Assembly (NCBI RefSeq): GCF_004054195.1
Contig: NZ_SBIW01000003.1
Coordinates: 1 to 64,000 of the forward strand
Reading direction: 5' to 3'
Origin: Mucilaginibacter gilvus
GTDB lineage: Bacteria > Bacteroidota > Bacteroidia > Sphingobacteriales > Sphingobacteriaceae
DNA: 64,000 bases
Part shown: positions 58,627 to 64,000 of the stretch, piece by piece
Numbering within the stretch: position 1 is the first letter of the stretch
How the letters are laid out: each line of letters opens with the position of its first letter
Position numbers and translations under genes: made by a program
The notes under the pieces: model-generated
The model's input: the letters and a program-made list of their open reading frames with translations, nothing else
Told to the model about the DNA's origin: nothing
Databases searched by the model: none

Positions 58627-60342
58627 TTACAAATTTCCTTTTTTCATTTCGCTCACCGCATAGGTTGCCGCCCGCGCGGTAAGCGCCATGTATAATATAG
58701 ATGGGCTTTGGTTGCCGGTGCTGGCCATGCAGGCCCCATCGGTTACAAATACGTTTTTACAGTGATGTAATTGGTTCCATTGGTTCAGCAACGATGTTTT
58801 TGGGTCTTTACCCATGCGCACGCCGCCCATCTCATGTATATCTAACCCGGGAGCCTGCTTATTGTTGTAGGTTGTAATATTTTTACAACCGGCTTTTTCC
58901 AGCATCTCGCTCGTTTGGGTGTGGAAATCTTTTACCATCCGCTCATCATTATCATCATAGGATACGGAAGTGACGAGCAAAGGGATGCCCCATTGGTCTT
59001 TTTTATCTTCGCTAAGGCGAACATGGTTACTTTCCTTAGGTACGGTTTCGCCCTGCAGGTACGCAAATACATGCCAGTTACCCGGTTCGCAAAGGTCGTC
59101 TTTGTATTGCCCTCCAATCTGGCCAGCACTTGTTTCGTCGGGGTGCTGGTCGCGATAGGCGTTCATAAAGGTGGTATAGCCACCAAAAAAGTCGGTTTCC
59201 TGCTTATGCAGGTTGCGGAAGTTTACCAGGATAAGATCCGTAGGATTGCGCCCGAAATAATATTTATCAAGGAAACCGTCAATATCGGCATTAACCGATG
59301 CGCGGTAATTATGAAAAGCGATGTACTTACCCAGCAGCCCGCTATCGTTACCCAAACCGTTGGGAAAACGGTTTGACTTGGAATTGAGCAGTACCAGGTT
59401 GCTGTTTAATGCCGCAGCATTCAAAAAGATGATACGCGCCTTAAATTCGATAACCTCCTTGGTGTTGGCATCGATAACCCTAACGCCGGATGCTTTGCCC
59501 AGTTTTTCATCGTAAATAATAGAGTGTACTACCGAATGCGGCCGAATAGTAAGGTTCCCTGTTTTTTTTGCCCAGGGCAGGGTGGAGCTTACCGAGCTGA
59601 AATACCCGCCGAAGGGACAACCGCGCATACACATATTCCGCGCCTGGCATTTGCCGCGGCCCTGATCCAGATGCACCTGCTGTGGGTCTGTTAAATGTGC
59701 CCAGCGGGCGTGTACGAGGTGGCGGTCGGTGTAGTTTTCGTTTAGTTTTTGTTTGATGTGGGTGAGGGGGGCGTTCATGTCGAAAGGCTTCATAAACTCG
59801 CCATCGGGCATGGCCTCCAATCCATCTTTATTCCCACAAATGCCGATGAATTTCTCTACGTGGGAGTACCATGGCGCAACATCATCATAACCAATGGGCC
59901 AGCCGATGCCGTAGCCAAAACGCTCGGGCGCGGTAAATTCAAATTCGCTCCAGCGCTGGGTGGCGCGGCCCCATGTTAACGATTTGCCGCCAACCTGGTA
60001 CCCGCGGATCCAGTCGAACGGTTTTTCCTGCACGTAGGGGTGGTCGGCATCTTTTACAAAGAAGTGGTCGCAATCGTCGCTGTAGCCCGCGGCCTTAGTG
60101 ATCAGCGGGTTCTCTTCCTGTTGCTGGCGGTTAATGCGGCCGCGGTACCTGAACTCCCATGGGGGTGTGGTGGCGGTGGGGTAATCTTTGTTATGCTCCA
60201 CGTTTCGGCCACGTTCCAGCACTAAAGTTTTAAGGCCCTGTTCGCAAAGTTCCTTGGCTGCCCAGCCGCCGCTGATGCCCGAACCGATCACTATCGCATC
60301 GTAAGTAAGCGATGCGGTATCATCTTTGATGTTTAACGACAT
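58627..60342 (-). CDS. GMC-family FAD glycoside/sugar dehydrogenase, third paralogue
   Basis: The 571-residue protein is very close to the one at 22954 in the N-terminal half (AIVIGSGISGGWAAKEL, YVQEKPFDWIRGYQVGGKS). The iron-sulfur-type triad is Cys232-x5-Cys238-x3-Cys242-Pro. The catalytic His is in HEMGGVRMG; the Asn is retained in TGNQSPSILYMALTAR, though the preceding Cys found in the other two is replaced by Gly-Asn. It has no signal peptide and no small-subunit gene beside it, so it may borrow one of the lipoproteins encoded at 22392 or 28044. DUF1080 follows downstream. Confidence 0.88.
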   Translation of the reverse strand: MSLNIKDDTASLTYDAIVIGSGISGGWAAKELCEQGLKTLVLERGRNVEHNKDYPTATTPPWEFRYRGRINRQQQEENPLITKAAGYSDDCDHFFVKDADHPYVQEKPFDWIRGYQVGGKSLTWGRATQRWSEFEFTAPERFGYGIGWPIGYDDVAPWYSHVEKFIGICGNKDGLEAMPDGEFMKPFDMNAPLTHIKQKLNENYTDRHLVHARWAHLTDPQQVHLDQGRGKCQARNMCMRGCPFGGYFSSVSSTLPWAKKTGNLTIRPHSVVHSIIYDEKLGKASGVRVIDANTKEVIEFKARIIFLNAAALNSNLVLLNSKSNRFPNGLGNDSGLLGKYIAFHNYRASVNADIDGFLDKYYFGRNPTDLILVNFRNLHKQETDFFGGYTTFMNAYRDQHPDETSAGQIGGQYKDDLCEPGNWHVFAYLQGETVPKESNHVRLSEDKKDQWGIPLLVTSVSYDDNDERMVKDFHTQTSEMLEKAGCKNITTYNNKQAPGLDIHEMGGVRMGKDPKTSLLNQWNQLHHCKNVFVTDGACMASTGNQSPSILYMALTARAATYAVSEMKKGNL

Positions 60343-60364
60343 GTAGATCTCTTTATAATTGGTA

Positions 60365-61474
60365 TTATAAAGGTGAGGAAATTAATTTGGAAATGTGATT
60401 GCCCAACGCTTTTAGGGTAGGACTTTCACCGTTTTTTATGTAACAATTTGATGAGGAATTGGCCATGATAAGCGATGAGCCGGCGTCCAAACCCAATAAC
60501 TGGCCAATACAAAAACCGGCATTGAAATTATCGCCCGCCCCTGTGGAGATGGTAGGATTGGCAATAAAAATGGGATGGTTGGCATAACTGCCTTCCGCAT
60601 CCCAGGCCAGCGATATTTTTGATGTATGAATAATAAGCACGGTTACACCAAGCCGCGGAAACAGGGCATCGCCAAGCGTTTGTAAATCTGTGGGGAGGTT
60701 TTGGCCGACGAATATTTTATACAAGATCCCCGCCTCGTTACGGTTAAGGCTAAGCGTTACTTTACCGTACTGGCCGAACTGTTTTACCAGGTTGGTAGCT
60801 GTAGCAATGGCTGTTGCGCTGCGTTTAGAGCAATCGGACAGGTCGAAAAAGAAATCGGCGTTTGTGTCAATGCTGCAGAATACATCGTTAAGCAATCCTT
60901 GCCAGATATTGTTGGAATAGTCCAGCTCGCTCCAGTTAACGAGGCAGATGAGGTCGGTATTGCTAAAGATCTCCTTTAACTTTTGCAGGCCGATGGCTGC
61001 TTTGATAACCTCCCAATCGGCGTGGTTAAGGTCGGTCATTTGGGCCAGCATGATCTTTCCGTCTGTAAATTCCATAGCTGTGGTAAAACCGGGATTGGTA
61101 AAACTATGGAGGATACAAGCGGGGTGCATATTCGTAAAAGCCGCATGTATAACCGGCAGGCCAAATGCACCCATACAATCAATGTGCGTACCCATCTGCG
61201 CCATGGCATTAGCCATGATAGGCATATTGCCGCCAAGTTTTAACAATTGTTCTTCGCTCTCTAAACTAAAACCAGAGCCACTTTTCGCGGAGATATAATC
61301 GCCAAACGCTTTAATGGTTTGAAAATGCTCCGTACCGCCGTCCTCGTTTTTGCTATTCACTACTTTTACTATGGAATCAACAAAACCATCAAAGCCGGCT
61401 GCCACTTTTTTGGTAGCGAGGATGGCCGGAGCGCCTTGCAGGCATTCCCGGATGAGGAGCAGCTTATCTATCAT
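60365..61474 (-). CDS. PfkB-family carbohydrate kinase
   Basis: The 369-residue protein has ribokinase-fold landmarks: VAAGFDGFVDSIVKVV at the substrate end, LLKLGGNMPIMANAMAQMG (substrate-binding GG), SLNRNEAGIL and the C-terminal PfkB signature TISTGAGDNFNAGFCIG with the catalytic Asp in GAGD. It would phosphorylate a sugar with ATP. It is 2 bp downstream of the amino-sugar-phosphate deaminase, so the two are cotranscribed; an amino sugar, tagatose-type or keto-deoxy sugar is possible. Confidence 0.88.
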   Translation of the reverse strand: MIDKLLLIRECLQGAPAILATKKVAAGFDGFVDSIVKVVNSKNEDGGTEHFQTIKAFGDYISAKSGSGFSLESEEQLLKLGGNMPIMANAMAQMGTHIDCMGAFGLPVIHAAFTNMHPACILHSFTNPGFTTAMEFTDGKIMLAQMTDLNHADWEVIKAAIGLQKLKEIFSNTDLICLVNWSELDYSNNIWQGLLNDVFCSIDTNADFFFDLSDCSKRSATAIATATNLVKQFGQYGKVTLSLNRNEAGILYKIFVGQNLPTDLQTLGDALFPRLGVTVLIIHTSKISLAWDAEGSYANHPIFIANPTISTGAGDNFNAGFCIGQLLGLDAGSSLIMANSSSNCYIKNGESPTLKALGNHISKLISSPL

Positions 61475-61476
61475 AT

Positions 61477-62211
61477 TCAGGAAATGTGTTCCAATTCTGA
61501 TGCGGCACCTTTATCAAGCAGAACGCGGGCATGCGGGATATTCTGCAGAACAGAAGCCGGCACATCCGTACCCACGTGGCCCTGTAAACTCTCGGCGACG
61601 ATAGTCGCTTTTTTCTCGCCCGAAGCAATGAGCACAGCCATTTTTGCTTCTTGTAAATGTTTTAAGCCAAGGGTGATGCCCTGGGTTAAAACGGTTTCCT
61701 GCTTAAAATACTTCTGGCCAACTTCTACCGTAATTGGCGCTAATTCCGACAGGTGCGCATACAGATCGAATGGTGTGCCCGGTTCGTTCAGCCCTAAATG
61801 GCCGTTCATGCCGATGCCAACGATCATAATATCTAAACCGCCGTGGCTGCCGATGAAGTTGTTAATGCGCTCGCATTCGCCCTCCAGATCTCCGGCTTTG
61901 GCGTCAAACATGACCACACGTTCGGGGTCGAGATCCAGGTGGTTGAAGAAATTGGTGTGCAGGTAATGTTTGCAGCTGCCGTAATCGCGCTCGTCCATGC
62001 CTACCCATTCATCAAGTCCGATGATGGTACACTGACTGAAATCGACCTTACCATCATTAGCGTATTGCACTAAATAGCGCAGCATTCCCGATGGTGATTC
62101 TCCCGAAGGGAATACAATAAGCGAGTTTGGTTTTTCGGCCAATTGCGCGGCAACCAGGTCGGCTGCTGCTTTAGACATATCGTCGTTGGTTGGGTATATG
62201 GATATTTTCAT
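61477..62211 (-). CDS. AgaI/NagB-family amino-sugar-6-phosphate deaminase
   Basis: The 244-residue protein has NagB-fold motifs: FPSGESPSGMLRYL (phosphate loop), IGLDEWVGM (catalytic Asp) and GIGMNGHLGLNEPG (active-site His). In NagB the residue two before that His is Asp (DGH); here it is Asn (NGH). The NGHLGLNEPG and TQGITLGLKHLQEAK blocks instead recall E. coli AgaI, the galactosamine-6-phosphate deaminase. It probably converts an amino-sugar phosphate to a keto-sugar phosphate and ammonia. The downstream PfkB kinase supports a route through tagatose-6-phosphate or fructose-6-phosphate. Confidence 0.85.
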   Translation of the reverse strand: MKISIYPTNDDMSKAAADLVAAQLAEKPNSLIVFPSGESPSGMLRYLVQYANDGKVDFSQCTIIGLDEWVGMDERDYGSCKHYLHTNFFNHLDLDPERVVMFDAKAGDLEGECERINNFIGSHGGLDIMIVGIGMNGHLGLNEPGTPFDLYAHLSELAPITVEVGQKYFKQETVLTQGITLGLKHLQEAKMAVLIASGEKKATIVAESLQGHVGTDVPASVLQNIPHARVLLDKGAASELEHIS

Positions 62212-62234
62212 TAGATTGTTTTCTTCTTTTTTTG

Positions 62235-62342
62235 TTCCCCTCTCCGAGAGGGGGTGCGCCGGAATGTGTGACGGAGGGGTGTGTTAGACTACATGCATTG
62301 CATCTCGGCTAACACACCCCTGCACCCCTCTCAAGAGGGGAA
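62235..62342. repeat. Nested inverted repeat in the intergenic region
   Basis: Outer arms 62235-62257 and 62322-62342 (TTCCCCTCTC... with ...GAGAGGGGAA-like complement, a few mismatches) enclose perfect 13-bp inner arms 62275-62287 and 62309-62321 (AGGGGTGTGTTAG / CTAACACACCCCT). The organisation resembles the class A elements near 36868-36930 and 37228-37285. It is likely a dispersed palindromic repeat and could form a large hairpin in the transcript between the Gfo/Idh/MocA gene and the deaminase. Confidence 0.75.
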
Positions 62343-62404
62343 TCGCACAAGGGTCGCCGCTTTTTCTTATTGCGTGAAATTCGTCTTTATTCGTGCAATT
62401 CGTG

Positions 62405-63502
62405 TTAATTATCTTTATTATTCAACCACAGATCCACCGGTTTACTAACCTTGGCGGTGAAGGGCAGCATTATCTTTTTACCTGCTCCTGCCGATGCATA
62501 GGCGGCGTAGATCATTTCCATTACGGCGCGGCCATCCTCGCCGGTTACCAGCGGGGTTTTGTTTTTGCGTACGCATTCTATAAAGTGCTTTAACTCGTGC
62601 GGGTAACCCTGGTTAAACACTTCCTCAAAAACGGTGAAGCTCCAACCAGCGGTGGTATCGGCTTTTTCCATGGCGTAGCCGTAGCCTTCTCTGCTGTAAG
62701 TAATAGCGGCATTCCCCATAAACAAGTCGGCATAAATAACGCCGCCGGTGCCGTAGATCTCGCATTTATCGTCCATGCCGCCATGTTTGGCCCAGCTGCT
62801 TTCGGCAATGCAGGTTACGCCGTTCTCAAACTCTACGATCACTACGGCATTGTCCTCGCCCTTGGTGCGCCCTTTATGGAAAACGGTATCCATGGTAGCA
62901 TAAACGCTTTTCACCTTGGCGTGGTTGGTCATCCAGCGAAACCAGCCTAATGCATGGCAGCCCATATCCATCAGTACGCCGCCGCCCGCCAGGTTAATAT
63001 CGTAAAACCAGTCGGTGTGCGGGCCGCTGTGCTTTTCGGACTGCTTGAGCATATACACTTCTCCAACGGCACCTTCTTTTACCAAATGCCTTGCCCGCTC
63101 ATATTTCGGCGCGAAACAGAGTTCTTCGGCGTACATCAGCTTTACGTTGTTGGCCTTGCAGGTGGCAATCATTTCGTCGGCCTCTTCCAGCGTCACTGCC
63201 AAAGGTTTTTCGATGATAATATGTTTGCCCGCTTTGGCCGCTTTAATGCAGCATTCGGCATGGAGGTAGTTGGGCACGCAGATATCCACCACCTCGCAAT
63301 CGGTTTTGGCCAGCAGTTCATCCACATCACTGAACCATTGCGCAATGTGGTGCTTTTCGGCGAAGGCTTTGGCTTTATCCGGGTTGCGGGCGTAAACGGT
63401 CACTACTTCGGCCTCGGGAATAAAACGGTGGTACGATTCGAGGTGGATGTCCGAGATAAAACCGGCGCCCAATATGGCAACTTTAGTCCTGTTCATTATC
63501 AA
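62405..63502 (-). CDS. Cytoplasmic Gfo/Idh/MocA oxidoreductase
   Basis: The 365-residue protein has a Rossmann start VAILGAGFISDIHLESYHRF, the EKPLAVTLEEAD motif (catalytic Lys) and the C-terminal blocks GGGVLMDMGCHALGWFRWM and HFIECVRKNKTPLVTGEDG. It has no signal peptide. It probably oxidises or reduces a sugar with NAD(P). The start may be at 63502 or two codons later at 63496. The SGNH hydrolase gene ends 2 bp upstream, so both are in one operon; together they suggest deacetylation then oxidation of a sugar. Confidence 0.88.
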   Translation of the reverse strand: MIMNRTKVAILGAGFISDIHLESYHRFIPEAEVVTVYARNPDKAKAFAEKHHIAQWFSDVDELLAKTDCEVVDICVPNYLHAECCIKAAKAGKHIIIEKPLAVTLEEADEMIATCKANNVKLMYAEELCFAPKYERARHLVKEGAVGEVYMLKQSEKHSGPHTDWFYDINLAGGGVLMDMGCHALGWFRWMTNHAKVKSVYATMDTVFHKGRTKGEDNAVVIVEFENGVTCIAESSWAKHGGMDDKCEIYGTGGVIYADLFMGNAAITYSREGYGYAMEKADTTAGWSFTVFEEVFNQGYPHELKHFIECVRKNKTPLVTGEDGRAVMEMIYAAYASAGAGKKIMLPFTAKVSKPVDLWLNNKDN

Positions 63503-63504
63503 TT

Positions 63505-64000
63505 TTATAGGTATTTCATCTTTTTAAGGTAGTCCACCCAAATTACGTAGGCTTCGGGGCGCAGGTGGAGGCCCTCGAAGGTGTATTCATCCTTTAAGCG
63601 TCCATTTTTATCTGTAAAAAGCGGGGTGAGGGCGATGTAGGTATAATTCATCGCGGTGGCGTTTGCTTTTAGCATGGCATTTACAATGGGGATGTGCTGC
63701 GTTTTGTCGTAATGCTGCGGGAAGCCGGCATGTAGGGGGTTCAGCGGCAAAATGCTTTGCACAAATATTTTGGTGCCGGGGCTTTTGGCATGTACCTGCT
63801 TTACAATTTTGAAATAATTGTAAGCGATCACCGAATCGGGGATATCCTTGCCGATATCGTTAATGCCAATGAGGATGAAGAGCTTTTTGGGTTCGCGGTC
63901 GGTAATGTCGTCCAGTCGTTTTAACAGGCCATAGGTAATATCGCCACCGATGCCACGATTGAGTACGGTAGTATCTTTAAGCAGCTTGCCCCAGTTGCCC
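63505..64000 (-). CDS. SGNH/GDSL hydrolase, 5' end outside window
   Basis: The minus-strand frame is open from the stop at 63505 to the window edge, 165 residues visible; an internal GTG near 63831 is not the start. Motifs are NRGIGGDITYGLLKRL, FILIGINDIGK (block III, GxND) and the C-terminal FEGLHLRPEAY containing the catalytic His. The usual catalytic Asp three residues before the His is Glu here. The N-terminal GDS block with the nucleophile Ser lies outside the window. It probably removes acetyl or acyl groups from sugars, perhaps as an exported esterase, upstream of the Gfo/Idh/MocA enzyme. Confidence 0.82.
   Translation of the reverse strand, partial: GNWGKLLKDTTVLNRGIGGDITYGLLKRLDDITDREPKKLFILIGINDIGKDIPDSVIAYNYFKIVKQVHAKSPGTKIFVQSILPLNPLHAGFPQHYDKTQHIPIVNAMLKANATAMNYTYIALTPLFTDKNGRLKDEYTFEGLHLRPEAYVIWVDYLKKMKYL

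Overview
The window is chromosomal DNA of a Bacteroidota bacterium, most likely a Sphingobacteriaceae member close to Mucilaginibacter or Pedobacter. This is inferred from gene content: TonB receptors with carboxypeptidase-regulatory N-domains, a hybrid two-component system, DUF1080 proteins, GMC oxidoreductases paired with gluconate-2-dehydrogenase subunit-3-like lipoproteins, and GH78/GH88 enzymes. It also fits the near absence of Shine-Dalgarno sites and the presence of TAnnTTTG-type promoter elements. No rRNA, tRNA, CRISPR array, insertion sequence or prophage was seen.

Layout. 1-989 (minus): five tandem genes for tiny exported peptides that all end in the motif DIG(Q/T)AD; the array runs off the left edge. 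1321-2760 (plus): a divergent TPR membrane protein with a histidine-kinase DHp helix pair but no ATPase domain. 2773-9205 (minus): a small unknown gene, an XRE regulator, a PcrA/UvrD helicase and a probable metal-uptake operon (4-TM protein, Cys-rich exported protein, TonB receptor). 9318-12481 (plus): a YoeB-type toxin-antitoxin pair, a DUF255 thioredoxin-fold protein and a SlyD-type isomerase. 12574-16747 (minus): two small proteins, a gene fragment and a Gly-rich outer-membrane beta-barrel protein. 16968-18047: a fatty acid desaturase.

18162-36792 (plus) is the metabolic core. It holds three tandem paralogous exported proteins, two GMC dehydrogenases with two small-subunit lipoproteins, a cytochrome c lipoprotein, two Gfo/Idh/MocA oxidoreductases, four xylose-isomerase-like TIM barrels, two MFS transporters and a DUF1080 hydrolase. 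Together these look like a glycoside 3-oxidation (3-keto-sugar) pathway: oxidation by the GMC enzyme with electrons passed to cytochrome c, then cleavage or epimerisation of the keto-glycoside and uptake of the products. A third GMC enzyme and second DUF1080 protein lie at 57861-60342.

36793-37701 is a gene-free block of dispersed repeats. Immediately after it sits an AT-rich, foreign-looking two-gene cassette (37702-39808): a complete dGTPase overlapping a DxD nucleotidyltransferase, a candidate defence module. 40398-51257 is a uronate/pectin-type utilisation cluster: hybrid sensor kinase, NIPSNAP protein, FAD oxidoreductase, GH88, YhcH-like protein, KduI, SDR and DUF4350 protein. 51259-54970 carries housekeeping and unknown genes. 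54972-64000 (minus) holds a GH78 rhamnosidase, DUF1080 protein, GMC enzyme, PfkB-type sugar kinase, AgaI/NagB-like amino-sugar-phosphate deaminase, Gfo/Idh/MocA oxidoreductase and a truncated SGNH hydrolase.

The two most original items are the DIGxAD peptide array with its divergent TPR sensor, and the dGTPase-nucleotidyltransferase pair. Functions proposed for both are inference.
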